A stretch of 64,000 bases of DNA from an uncultured Paracoccaceae bacterium. GTDB lineage: Bacteria > Pseudomonadota > Alphaproteobacteria > Rhodobacterales > Rhodobacteraceae. The position numbers and the translations under genes are program-made. The stretch is from NCBI GenBank assembly GCA_947503925.1, contig CANNFQ010000001.1, forward strand, positions 372,001 to 436,000, written 5' to 3'. Shown piece by piece: positions 36,236-46,339 of the stretch. Numbering within the stretch: the first letter of the stretch is position 1; each line of letters begins with the position of its first letter. A model generated the notes under the pieces. It did no database searches, was not told the DNA's origin, and saw only the letters and a program-made list of their open reading frames with translations.

Positions 36236-36913
36236 ATGATTTCGGAAATGGCCAAATCTCCAAAGATGAGGCTCTACTACTTTACTCCTCCCGAACACGC
36301 GATTGAAAATGTCCAAAGACAGCGGCTTAAGATTTCCCGCTTCTCTAAGTGCAACGATGGATTTGAGCTCGCAGCATTCGAACTTCGCGATCCAGATTTG
36401 CGAAAGAAGCACCGGGATTGGCTAACCCACATTGACGCGAAACACGGCCTGCTTTGTTTCTCTAGGAACTGGCGAAACCCTGTCATGTGGGGCCAATACT
36501 CAAAAAACATGACTGGGGTTTGCTACGGCTTTGACGTGAAACCCGAAAAATTTGTCCACGTCCGATATGTTTCGGAGCGCATTTTCTCTGGAATTACGGC
36601 AAACAACTTCTTCGATTTTGTCGGTGAACATCAGATGCCTGATCTTATAGCAACGAAATTCATGCATTGGAGCTACGAAGAAGAAGTGCGCCTACTCATC
36701 GACGTCAGCCAAGATGCACCCGCGAACGAAACCCATTTCATCCAATTTAGCGATGTGATGGAGTTGGCGCAGATTATTGTTGGGCCGAAGAGCACTTTGC
36801 GCGTCAAGGACTTTGCAAACATTATCGATCCTGGCAAGGTCGAAGTGTTCCAGTCGAGGAACTCATTCAAACGCTTTGCAGTCGTCCGACAAAGAGACAA
36901 GTCGCTTTGGTAA
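36236..36913 (+). CDS. DUF2971 domain-containing protein
   Basis: A 225-residue protein resembling DUF2971: an N-terminal LYYFTPPEHAIENVQRQRLK, then LLCFSRNWRNPVMWGQYSKN and a VCYGFDV segment, followed by FMHWSYEEEVRLLID. Function unknown; the family is scattered in genomic islands. A strong GGGGGAG ribosome site precedes ATG 36236, 13 bp after ccmG. The gene is visibly more A/T-rich than its neighbours and has less biased codons, suggesting acquisition. It ends at a bidirectional terminator. Confidence 0.75.
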   Translation: MISEMAKSPKMRLYYFTPPEHAIENVQRQRLKISRFSKCNDGFELAAFELRDPDLRKKHRDWLTHIDAKHGLLCFSRNWRNPVMWGQYSKNMTGVCYGFDVKPEKFVHVRYVSERIFSGITANNFFDFVGEHQMPDLIATKFMHWSYEEEVRLLIDVSQDAPANETHFIQFSDVMELAQIIVGPKSTLRVKDFANIIDPGKVEVFQSRNSFKRFAVVRQRDKSLW

Positions 36914-36915
36914 CT

Positions 36916-36946
36916 AAAGAGCCCGAGTCCGACACCCGGGCTCTTT
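36916..36946. terminator. Bidirectional terminator between the DUF2971 gene and acnA
   Basis: AAAGAGCCCG and CGGGCTCTTT form perfect 10-bp arms around an 11-base loop, with A/T-rich ends on both sides. It lies between convergent genes and can serve both. Confidence 0.88.
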
Positions 36947-36966
36947 GTTCTAACTTGGCTACTAAT

Positions 36967-39657
<2,691 letters not shown>

Positions 39658-39728
39658 AGCGATTCCCTTTCGTGGCTTAAGCTGGATAGGTTATGCAGGC
39701 TTTTGCCTGATGGTGGGCGAGCGATCAA

Positions 39729-39751
39729 GTGCAAATTGTATACCATTGCAC
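39729..39751. promoter_or_regulatory. Inverted repeat in the acnA / DUF1223 divergent promoter region
   Basis: GTGCAA and TTGCAC arms are separated by 11 bp whose centre contains GTATAC. The position, 72 bp upstream of acnA, suits an operator or promoter element, but no regulator is identified. Confidence 0.3.
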
Positions 39752-39867
39752 ACAAATGAGCGAGGCGCTGTTTGTAACAGTGTTGACGGCAAACTCGCAA
39801 TTCGTTGATTAGCCATTTCAACAGAACCTGACTAGAGGTTAAGGTAACACGAATACCGGGACACCAC

Positions 39868-40557
39868 ATGCGCCAATTTCTGACTGCTCTGGCTTTGACG
39901 GGCCTTTTTGCAACGACACAAGCTGCTGCCGATAGTCCGGTGGTGGTCGAACTTTACACGTCGCAAGGTTGCTCCAGCTGTCCGCCTGCGGACGCTTTTT
40001 TGCATGATCTGGCAAAGCGGGATGATGTGATCGCGCTGGCGCTGCATGTGGATTACTGGGACTATATCGGCTGGAAAGACAGCTTTGCAAAACCGCAATT
40101 CACTGCGCGACAACATGCCTATGCTGCCGCTGCGGCGGCGACCACCGTATATACGCCACAGATGGTCATCAACGGACAGGATCACGTGATCGGATCGCGC
40201 CCCATGCAGGTGATGGATGCGATTGATGCACAGCGGGGCAAGGCATCGCATATTGATCTATCGGTCCGCCGCGATGGTGGACATGTCGAGATTAACGCAG
40301 ATGCGGGGCGGGATGGCGATTATGTCGTCCAGTTGGTGCGTTACACACCGCAGCAAGCCGTCGATATCCGGCGCGGCGAAAACGCTGGGCGGCAGCTTAG
40401 CTATGCCCATATTGTGCATAGCTGGGATGTGATCGGGCGCTGGGACGGAACAGCGGCCTTGAATATCCGGGCCGAGGCAGCAGGCGATGATCCTGTTGTG
40501 GTGATCGTGCAGCAGGCGCGCAACGGGCCAATCCTCGGGGCGACCGAACTGCGTTAA
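39868..40557 (+). CDS. DUF1223 domain-containing exported thioredoxin-like protein
   Basis: A 229-residue protein with a Sec signal peptide (residues 1-22, ending QAAA). A DUF1223 domain follows: VVVELYTSQGCSSCPPADAFL with a CSSC active-site-like motif, LHVDYWDYIGWKDSFA and YTPQMVINGQ. The fold is thioredoxin-like and the motif suggests a periplasmic redox role, but none is demonstrated for the family. It is divergent from acnA and convergent with the acyltransferase gene. Confidence 0.9.
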   Translation: MRQFLTALALTGLFATTQAAADSPVVVELYTSQGCSSCPPADAFLHDLAKRDDVIALALHVDYWDYIGWKDSFAKPQFTARQHAYAAAAAATTVYTPQMVINGQDHVIGSRPMQVMDAIDAQRGKASHIDLSVRRDGGHVEINADAGRDGDYVVQLVRYTPQQAVDIRRGENAGRQLSYAHIVHSWDVIGRWDGTAALNIRAEAAGDDPVVVIVQQARNGPILGATELR

Positions 40558-40574
40558 CAGACAAAGCGCCCGGA

Positions 40575-41468
40575 TCAGCTCTTACGTTTCTTCCAGCGCC
40601 GGTGAATCCAGAACCATTGTTCAGGATGACGCGCGACATGCGCCTCAAGCCGTTGGGTCATTTCTGTCATCATGGCTTTTGGGGTCTCGGTGGCAATTGG
40701 CGCTTCGACCTCGGCCACAAAAGACATGCCATCATCTTGTCTGATGCCGAAATAGGGGATCACCAGTGCATCAAGCTTCAGCGCGATATCTGCGGCAGAT
40801 GTCGCAGTATGCGCCGGACGACCCATAAATGGGATCTTGACGCCCCTGGCCGCCACATCAAATAACAGGGTGCCCATACCGCCCGATTTCAGATGCCGGG
40901 CGAAACCCATAGTGCCACGCCGACCCTGTTCGAAAACCGGCCCGCCCCATGATGTCATGGTCTTTGCGTAATGGGCGTTGAAATACGCATTCTGCATAGG
41001 CCGATATAGCCCACCGATAACATGGCCCATCGCAGACAGGATCTGACGCGGGGCTTCGTGATTGCCGAAATGGGCAGTCACAAAAATCACAGGGCGTTTT
41101 TGCGCTGCAGCCTCTGCCAGCGCATCCAAACCAACCCCGGTGGGCTTGGTATCCGCCAGACGCTGACCAAATTCCTGCCAGGAATAGTTCTCGATCAGGG
41201 TACGCCCGAAATTGTCACAGCACCCTTTTGCGATCTCCAGCCGGTCTTCCTCGGATTTGTCGGGGTAGATGAGTTTCAGGTTTTGTATGGCACGGTTCTG
41301 GTAGCCAATCAGCGGACCAATGGCGCGGCGCAAGGCGGATCCCATCATCGGTACGCGGGTCTCGTAAGGCATACGCAGAACCGTCCCGATCAGACCACGC
41401 AATGCGCGGTCTGCCAGCCAATCGGTGGTGGTGCCATGCGGGGGCGAGGTGTCAGCGCTGTCTGCCAT
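40575..41468 (-). CDS. Lysophospholipid / lipid A acyltransferase (LpxL/HtrB family)
   Basis: A 297-residue LpxL-type acyltransferase. The catalytic motif is HFGNHEAPRQIL (HxxxxE-like, near residue 137), followed by GGLYRPMQNAYFNAHY. The family adds secondary acyl chains to lipid A or ornithine-lipid-type acceptors at the inner membrane. No obvious N-terminal helix beyond a short hydrophobic stretch is seen. Its start is 12 bp downstream of the nitrile hydratase-like alpha gene, so it may be the last gene of the minus-strand run beginning at 44450. Confidence 0.88.
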   Translation of the reverse strand: MADSADTSPPHGTTTDWLADRALRGLIGTVLRMPYETRVPMMGSALRRAIGPLIGYQNRAIQNLKLIYPDKSEEDRLEIAKGCCDNFGRTLIENYSWQEFGQRLADTKPTGVGLDALAEAAAQKRPVIFVTAHFGNHEAPRQILSAMGHVIGGLYRPMQNAYFNAHYAKTMTSWGGPVFEQGRRGTMGFARHLKSGGMGTLLFDVAARGVKIPFMGRPAHTATSAADIALKLDALVIPYFGIRQDDGMSFVAEVEAPIATETPKAMMTEMTQRLEAHVARHPEQWFWIHRRWKKRKS

Positions 41469-41480
41469 TGTGACGCGGGA

Positions 41481-42146
41481 TTAACCCGAAGGTAACGGTT
41501 GGGCAATTGTCCCGGGGTCTTTTGGCAGGCCGGTTCCAATCATGCTATCGCGAGTAACCAGTTTGGCCAATCGATCGGCGGACCAGTTATCAGTGCCGTC
41601 CGGGCGGGCCGGGACGACGATGTAGCGCATGTCAGCCGTGCTATCATGCACCCTGACAGTGACATGATCGGGCAGGGTGACACCGAACTCTGCAAGGACT
41701 TTGCGCGGCTCTTTGACAGTACGCGACCGATAGGCGCGGGATTTGTACCAATCGGGCGGCAGGCCCAGCAGGTTACGCGGGTAGCATGAACATAATGTGC
41801 AAACGATCACGTTATGCACATCTTGCGTGTTTTCGACTGCAATCAGCTTGAGCGGACCAATATCAAACCCCATGGATGCACTCGCCGCGCTGGCGTCATC
41901 CAGCAAAGCGGCATGAAATGCCGGATCCGTCCAAGCGCGGGCAATAACAGTGGCCCCATTTGCGGGGCTGCGGGCGTCCATCGTATCGATTTGCGCGTTG
42001 ATCTCGGCGGCGGTGGTGACACCTTTTTCGATCAGAATCTCGCGGATCGCGATTTCCATCTGCTGCCAATAAGTCAGCGGATGGTCGTCATCCGGGCGAT
42101 AAGGGTGGCCTGAAGGCGACAAATGGTCGTGGTGGTCATGTGGCAT
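41481..42146 (-). CDS. nthA: Nitrile hydratase alpha-type / thiocyanate hydrolase gamma-type subunit
   Basis: A 221-residue catalytic subunit. The metal-binding motif VCTLCSCYP lies in the middle; Thr in CTLCSC marks the cobalt type (iron enzymes have CSLCSC). LLGLPPDWYKSRAYRSRTVKEPRKVLAEFG and VTRDSMIGTG agree with the family. Nitrile hydratases convert nitriles to amides, whereas thiocyanate hydrolase makes carbonyl sulfide and ammonia. The His/Asp-rich N-terminus starts at ATG 42146, overlapping the preceding gene by 11 nt. Because the beta part is split in two, the three-gene layout is that of thiocyanate hydrolase or ToyJKL; the substrate is undecided. Confidence 0.9.
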   Translation of the reverse strand: MPHDHHDHLSPSGHPYRPDDDHPLTYWQQMEIAIREILIEKGVTTAAEINAQIDTMDARSPANGATVIARAWTDPAFHAALLDDASAASASMGFDIGPLKLIAVENTQDVHNVIVCTLCSCYPRNLLGLPPDWYKSRAYRSRTVKEPRKVLAEFGVTLPDHVTVRVHDSTADMRYIVVPARPDGTDNWSADRLAKLVTRDSMIGTGLPKDPGTIAQPLPSG

Positions 42147-42423
42147 GTGGGGGATCCGTAGGTTCAAGCCAATGGGCGTAAATTTCGGCATCTATCGTAT
42201 CATCGGGGCACTCCGCCTGCGGGCCCCAAACCTCGGCCATGGTAAATCGGACGCGCATCAGCCGTGCTGTCTCTGCCGTCAGACCATAGGCCAGCTGTTC
42301 GGGGTTCGGAAACGGCCCCAGCTTGCGTTCAACCCATCCGACTTTGCCACGCAGATAGGCTGGTGTGCGGACATGGCCGGGTGGCATATGGGTCGCAACG
42401 CGCATATAGCAACGGTCACTCAC
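42136..42423 (-). CDS. Nitrile hydratase beta C-terminal-like subunit (SH3-like barrel)
   Basis: A 95-residue protein equal to the C-terminal barrel of nitrile hydratase beta: RVATHMPPGHVRTPAYLRGK, GWVERKLGPFPNPEQLAYG and AEIYAHWLEP. I place the start at GTG 42423, preceded by GGTGAGG and overlapping the previous stop as GTGAGTGA. An in-frame ATG 15 bp upstream lacks a ribosome site. Being separate from the N-terminal half is normal for thiocyanate hydrolase alpha and ToyL-type subunits. Its stop overlaps the alpha gene by 11 nt, giving coupled translation. Confidence 0.85.
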   Translation of the reverse strand: MSDRCYMRVATHMPPGHVRTPAYLRGKVGWVERKLGPFPNPEQLAYGLTAETARLMRVRFTMAEVWGPQAECPDDTIDAEIYAHWLEPTDPPHAT

Positions 42424-42766
42424 GGCTGGCCTCACCATAGGTGGTACCACGGGCGGCAATTTCGGACATCCGTTCTGCCAGTTCGGCGGTGGTATAAACA
42501 CCACTTTCGATTAGGTTTTGGTTCACCGACGCAATCCACCGTTCGTAATAGGTCATGGTTTCAAAACTTTCCGGGCTCATGTCTTCCAACACCCGGCGCA
42601 GTCCATCGACGGTAAAGTGCCCCCTGGAAGAGGCGATGACCATCAGGGCATCAACCCGTTTCTCCCAAAGGGAAAAATCATGTTGTTCTGTCGGGATCGG
42701 CCCGGCGGCATCGCCGCCCATATCGTGCCAGCGCCTGCCACTATAGCCATCAAATGAATGTGTCAT
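42416..42766 (-). CDS. Nitrile hydratase beta N-terminal-like subunit
   Basis: A 116-residue helical protein matching only the N-terminal half of nitrile hydratase beta: WHDMGGDAAGPIPTEQHDFSLWEKRVDAL, then TYYERWIASVNQNLIESGVYTTAELAERM. It ends at TGA 42416-42418, 8 nt inside the gene for the C-terminal half. The same division is known for thiocyanate hydrolase beta and ToyK. It starts 40 bp after fliG on the same strand; the ribosome site is weak, so coupling to an upstream transcript is plausible. Confidence 0.85.
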   Translation of the reverse strand: MTHSFDGYSGRRWHDMGGDAAGPIPTEQHDFSLWEKRVDALMVIASSRGHFTVDGLRRVLEDMSPESFETMTYYERWIASVNQNLIESGVYTTAELAERMSEIAARGTTYGEASRE

Positions 42767-42806
42767 GTTGCAAGGTTAGATCAGATCAATCCCGGCTGTC
42801 CATGCG

Positions 42807-43853
42807 TCATTCCTCGTCTTCGGCCTCGTCAGGATCGATCAGGGTGATCATGCCGGCATCGCTCATCTCGCGGATCGCATTTGTGACCTTGGACATTGCC
42901 GCCTCTGCATCGGCCTTCTTGACCTTGCCCCGCTCGTCGGCGTCTTCGCGCATCTGGCCTGCCATACGCTGCGATATATTGGCCAGAATGAATTCGGCAG
43001 ATTGCACCATCGCGTCTTCGCCGACTAGCGCGGCAGCAATTGCTGTGGTCAAATCCTCAGTATCAACCGCGCGGATGCAATTGGGGATATCCGTCGGCTT
43101 GATTCGCGTGGCGATATCCTTGAACGTAAAGATCGCTTTGCGAACGTCGCTGGCGAAATCTGGATCAGTCGCTCCCAGCCCTTCCAATACATCTTCTCTT
43201 GTGTCGGTCACGGTCGAATTGAGGATGGCCCCAAGGCGCTGAACGGGCGCCTTGTCAAAGGCGATATCTGTGCTGCGGCCATAATCATGTGCGAGCGATG
43301 CGCCAATTCGCCTGACAGCCTCAGGGCTGATATCGGCGGTCTGTGACATGGCAAATGTGATCCGGCGGGCACGTTCACCGGGTGTTTTTTGCAACACCTG
43401 GGCAGCTTTCGCGACGGGTAATTTGGAGAGGGCGACGGCGCAAACCTCGATACTTTCCTGGGTCATGATATCCACGATGCGCTCAATCGAAAGTTCAACC
43501 ACTGTCGGCCAGTGATCGCCGTTGCGCACCAGATCGGTCTGTGCCTTCAGTCGGCTGGCCAAGGGGGGGCTTAGGTGATCGGCGATGGTCAGGATGGCAC
43601 CGTCACGCGTCCCGGGCGCGGTCAATCCAATGGATTCCAATTCGCTGACAAACTCCTCTGCCACGGCGGCGACAGTGTCACGATCCACCCGACGGATCGC
43701 GCCTAATTCGCCGGCTAGCGTTTCCTGCAGAGATTCAGGAAGTTGCGACAACGACAAACTGCCGCCACCCCCGATAAGCATCTGCACGATCATCGCCGCC
43801 TTGCGGCGGCGGGTGAGGGCACCATCAGAAAGTGTGTTGACCTGAAAGTTCAT
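42807..43853 (-). CDS. fliG: Flagellar motor switch protein FliG
   Basis: A 348-residue divergent alphaproteobacterial FliG. RRRKAAMIVQMLIGGGGSLSLSQLPESL near the start matches the FliG N-domain. TFKDIATRIKPTDIPNCIRAVDTEDLTTAIAAALVGEDAMVQSAEFILANISQRMAGQMRED corresponds in position to the FliG-M/C region with the charged torque helix, and an acidic tail EDEE ends the protein. FliG couples the stator to the rotor. No other flagellar gene is in the window; it is flanked by an AHL-binding protein gene upstream (48 bp) and the hydratase genes downstream (40 bp). Confidence 0.82.
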   Translation of the reverse strand: MNFQVNTLSDGALTRRRKAAMIVQMLIGGGGSLSLSQLPESLQETLAGELGAIRRVDRDTVAAVAEEFVSELESIGLTAPGTRDGAILTIADHLSPPLASRLKAQTDLVRNGDHWPTVVELSIERIVDIMTQESIEVCAVALSKLPVAKAAQVLQKTPGERARRITFAMSQTADISPEAVRRIGASLAHDYGRSTDIAFDKAPVQRLGAILNSTVTDTREDVLEGLGATDPDFASDVRKAIFTFKDIATRIKPTDIPNCIRAVDTEDLTTAIAAALVGEDAMVQSAEFILANISQRMAGQMREDADERGKVKKADAEAAMSKVTNAIREMSDAGMITLIDPDEAEDEE

Positions 43854-43901
43854 CCGGCAGGGATACGCCGAATGGAGTAAACGAATGGTTAGAAAACCCG
43901 C

Positions 43902-44450
43902 TCAATTGCCCGGATGGGTCACCATAACCGACATATTCTTGAGCTGCTGTATCGTTTCGGGTGCCAGTTTGGCGGTATCGGCTGTTGCCCCATGAACAAC
44001 TTCCACCAGTTCTGTCATCTGGCCGATTTCTTCATCAGTGAATTCACGATCATCGCGGGCAAAGCCGCAAATACTACGGGTTCCGCCGGCTTCGGTTGCA
44101 TAGACAAAGCCGAAACCCATTCCATGTTCGCCGGCCTTTTTCATCACACCCGCAGAATCATCAAGGTTTGACCAGCGGCAGACGCCAGCATTTTCAAAAC
44201 CCCAGGCGACCATCGGGTCAGACATCAAAAGCCCGTTTTGTGAATAATAGTCGAGCCATTCCTTGGGGTAAGTCTGAAACATGAATTTTGGCGTCGTGTA
44301 AGCGATGTGAAAGCCAAGTGCATAGCCCGCTGAAGCAAAGTCCCCCAAACGTCCCAAGACCTCACTAATCTCCATTTGTGTAGGCGACATATCTTCACTC
44401 GCTTTCCGGTTGCCAACCACGCTAACCTGAAAATAATATTCAACGGGCAT
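43902..44450 (-). CDS. Autoinducer-binding domain protein lacking a DNA-binding domain
   Basis: A 182-residue protein that aligns over nearly all its length with the N-terminal acyl-homoserine-lactone-binding domain of LuxR proteins: FHIAYTTPKFMFQTYPKEWLDYYSQNGLLMSDPMVAWGFENAGVCRWS is the usual pocket region. FTDEEIGQMTELVEVVHGAT is the usual end helix. LuxR proteins continue into a helix-turn-helix of about 65 residues; here only 24 residues follow and no HTH remnant lies in the next 48 bp. Start ATG 44450 has AGGG upstream. It is divergent from the complete luxR and may modulate it. Confidence 0.82.
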   Translation of the reverse strand: MPVEYYFQVSVVGNRKASEDMSPTQMEISEVLGRLGDFASAGYALGFHIAYTTPKFMFQTYPKEWLDYYSQNGLLMSDPMVAWGFENAGVCRWSNLDDSAGVMKKAGEHGMGFGFVYATEAGGTRSICGFARDDREFTDEEIGQMTELVEVVHGATADTAKLAPETIQQLKNMSVMVTHPGN

Positions 44451-44454
44451 TGTG

Positions 44455-44514
44455 TATCCCTATTCTAAGGATAACACTACGCAGGCAACAAGGCTTTTGT
44501 GAATTTGGAAGCCT
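44455..44514. promoter_or_regulatory. Divergent promoter region between the AHL-domain gene and luxR
   Basis: The 76-bp gap contains two short inverted repeats: TATCC-N9-GGATA (44455-44473) and AGGCTT-N12-AAGCCT (44491-44514). They may be binding sites for the LuxR-type regulator, but neither is a standard lux box. Confidence 0.3.
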
Positions 44515-44526
44515 CGAGGTGAATAG

Positions 44527-45135
44527 ATGACGGCTCTCATAGGTCCAGAGGAGATATTGCAGCTCGCTCCCTCGGGACATTACATAGCGTTGCGAATTGG
44601 TTTCGCATTCCCGATGGAGGAAATCAACGAACTGCCGTTGGAATGGGTCGATCACTATACAAAACAGCGATTTATGCTGTTTGATCCGGTTGTTAGATGG
44701 GCCTACGGAAATGTCGGCACCTGCCGGTGGAGCGAGATTCCGTTAGACGACCCCAAGCGTATCATCGCGCAGGCCCGGACCTTTGGCATGCGTTATGGGG
44801 TCACGGTTTCGGTTTTTGATTCTGGACAAGACGGGCAACGGTCTTTCGCCTCTTTTACCCGATCTGATCGAGAGTACACCGATCTAGAGGTCAAGTTGCT
44901 CCGGGCATTTCTTACACGGCGGCATAATGAGACCGCTCCACCCACGAACCTGACTCGGGCTGAACTCGAAGCGCTGGGCATGGTCAAGGACGGCAAGCGG
45001 CTCAAGGAAATCGCGCATAAGTTGAGCGTGAGTGAGGGTGCCGTGAAGCAGCGGTTGAAAAATGCCAAGTTGAAACTGGGCGCGAAAACCGGCACGCAAG
45101 CCGCGACGCTGGCGAGCCAATATGGGCTGATCTGA
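44527..45135 (+). CDS. luxR: LuxR family quorum-sensing transcriptional regulator
   Basis: A 202-residue regulator. The AHL-binding domain occupies about residues 10-135 (LPLEWVDHYTKQRFMLFDPVVRWAYGNVGTCRWSEI). A LuxR-type HTH follows at about 140-195 (LTRAELEALGMVKDGKRLKEIAHKLSVSEGAVKQRLKNAKLKLG). It is shorter than the usual 235-250, mainly at the N-terminus, which lacks some of the first helix. It reads toward luxI, 479 bp away, and is divergent from an AHL-domain-only protein of similar sequence. Confidence 0.92.
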   Translation: MTALIGPEEILQLAPSGHYIALRIGFAFPMEEINELPLEWVDHYTKQRFMLFDPVVRWAYGNVGTCRWSEIPLDDPKRIIAQARTFGMRYGVTVSVFDSGQDGQRSFASFTRSDREYTDLEVKLLRAFLTRRHNETAPPTNLTRAELEALGMVKDGKRLKEIAHKLSVSEGAVKQRLKNAKLKLGAKTGTQAATLASQYGLI

Positions 45136-45420
45136 AGCTGTTGGCGATTGGCCAAATCAGTTCATCTGCCTCATGAAACGCGCTATGGGACATTGGCGGG
45201 CCTTGGCCAAGGGGAACGTCATTACGGCCTGACCTGATGCGATGCGTATCGACGACAGGCACTGCCTTTGGACCTGCCTGACATATCATGGATACTGCTG
45301 CCTCCGCGACGATTTTTGCAATCCGCTTGAAGACGGACTTCGTAGGTCAATTGGAATGCGCAGTGTAGGTGGATCAATGATGTAACAAAATCCGCCGATG
45401 GAGCTTTGGTCGGTCATTCC
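45136..45420 (+). other. Upstream part of the luxR-luxI intergenic region
   Basis: This stretch of the 479-bp luxR-luxI gap carries no gene that I can support. It contains a 12-bp palindrome CCTTGGCCAAGG at 45201-45212 and a small TTGGC/GCCAA hairpin just after luxR without a T-run. The rest of the gap (45421-45614) is AT-rich and holds the luxI promoter. Confidence 0.4.
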
Positions 45421-45462
45421 GCGTTAACCTTTGTTAACGCTGATTCCTGATTTTCCTATATT
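45421..45462 (+). promoter_or_regulatory. Candidate luxI promoter with lux-box-like inverted repeat
   Basis: A perfect inverted repeat GCGTTAAC-CTTT-GTTAACGC (45421-45440) overlaps a -35-like TTAACG (45434-45439). Seventeen bp later comes TATATT (45457-45462). An operator overlapping the -35 is the class II layout of LuxR-activated promoters. The arms do not match the Vibrio lux-box consensus, and the TTAA halves (spaced 6) also recall a CtrA site with wrong spacing. The predicted 5' leader is about 145 nt. Confidence 0.5.
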
Positions 45463-45614
45463 TTCGAACGATTTATTAACCCTTTTCGTAACGTCAACTA
45501 TTTTTTCTCTCATTTCGGAACAATTCGCGCTAACGTGCCGTTGTTGTAGTAATTACAATGACAAAGGGCATTGGTGCCACTCGCCGGTGGCCCGTTAGCA
45601 GAGAGAAAGACAAC

Positions 45615-46286
45615 ATGGAAAACATTACGTTCAACATGGCACAGCTACATCAGTATGGCTCTGCCTTTTACGATTTCTTAAGGTTACGTAAACGCTTCTT
45701 CGTGGATCAGCTTGGCTGGGATATTCCACATGATGATGACGTTGAGATGGATCAATACGACAATCCGACTGCCTACTATTCCCTTGCACTGAAAGACGGG
45801 AAAGTGGTTGCTGGTATTCGGGCCATGCCAACCACGGCGCAGTGGGGATCACATACCTACATGTTACGTGATGCAGTGGATGGCAAATTGATCGGGATCC
45901 CCGAAGACATCATTCCGCAGGCCAAAGTCGCACGCAATGTATGGGAAGCAACGCGTGTCGTAATTTCGGATGAGATGACCACACATGCCGATCGGTCGGA
46001 GTGTCTGTCGTTGATTCTCGATGGTGTGGTCGACGAAGCGAAACTGCGCGGTGCGACTGAGATCATGGCGCTTTGCCCGCCATCTTTCGCAAGAACGTTG
46101 CGCCAGCTTGGCTATGGTGCGCAGCCGATTGGCCAGCCTTACATCAATATCCACGATGACCGCCGCTACGTCGCGATGAGCATGCCGGCAGAACGCCGTG
46201 CGGCCGCGCCTGCAAAGCCGGCCCGGGTCCCGCAAGCGACCCATATGGCGCAGCCACAGGCTGTCCATGCGCCGTCGGTTATTTGA
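45615..46286 (+). CDS. luxI: Acyl-homoserine-lactone synthase (LuxI family)
   Basis: A 223-residue autoinducer synthase. Family residues are visible: the N-terminal FLRLRKRFFVDQLGWDIP with the conserved Arg, Phe and Trp; EMDQYDNPTAYY; GIRAMPTT; and VWEATRVVISDE, which corresponds to the ExxR region. A C-terminal Ala/Pro-rich tail (from about residue 195) is an extension beyond the catalytic fold. I chose ATG 45615, which begins at the conserved sequence; an in-frame ATG at 45558 would add 19 basic residues. It ends shortly before a strong hairpin terminator. Confidence 0.9.
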   Translation: MENITFNMAQLHQYGSAFYDFLRLRKRFFVDQLGWDIPHDDDVEMDQYDNPTAYYSLALKDGKVVAGIRAMPTTAQWGSHTYMLRDAVDGKLIGIPEDIIPQAKVARNVWEATRVVISDEMTTHADRSECLSLILDGVVDEAKLRGATEIMALCPPSFARTLRQLGYGAQPIGQPYINIHDDRRYVAMSMPAERRAAAPAKPARVPQATHMAQPQAVHAPSVI

Positions 46287-46296
46287 TGAAAACAAC

Positions 46297-46330
46297 GTGA
46301 CCGGCCGGGGTGGGACATACGGCCGGTCAC
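46297..46330. terminator. Bidirectional terminator between luxI and purB
   Basis: GTGACCGGCCG and CGGCCGGTCAC form perfect 11-bp arms around a 12-base loop. On the minus strand a T-rich GTTGTTTTC follows, and on the plus strand ATTCACTTTT, so it can serve both convergent genes. Confidence 0.82.
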
Positions 46331-46339
46331 ATTCACTTT

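Noticed and set aside
42416..42423. Frameshift as the explanation for the two halves of the nitrile hydratase beta-type protein
   Set aside because: The downstream half has its own GTG start with GGTGAGG upstream and an 8-nt overlap, and the linker of a fused protein is missing. A true split is more likely.
45421..45440. Full CtrA site at the luxI promoter
   Set aside because: The two TTAA halves are 6 bp apart, not 7, and the whole forms a longer perfect inverted repeat; listed as lux-box-like instead.
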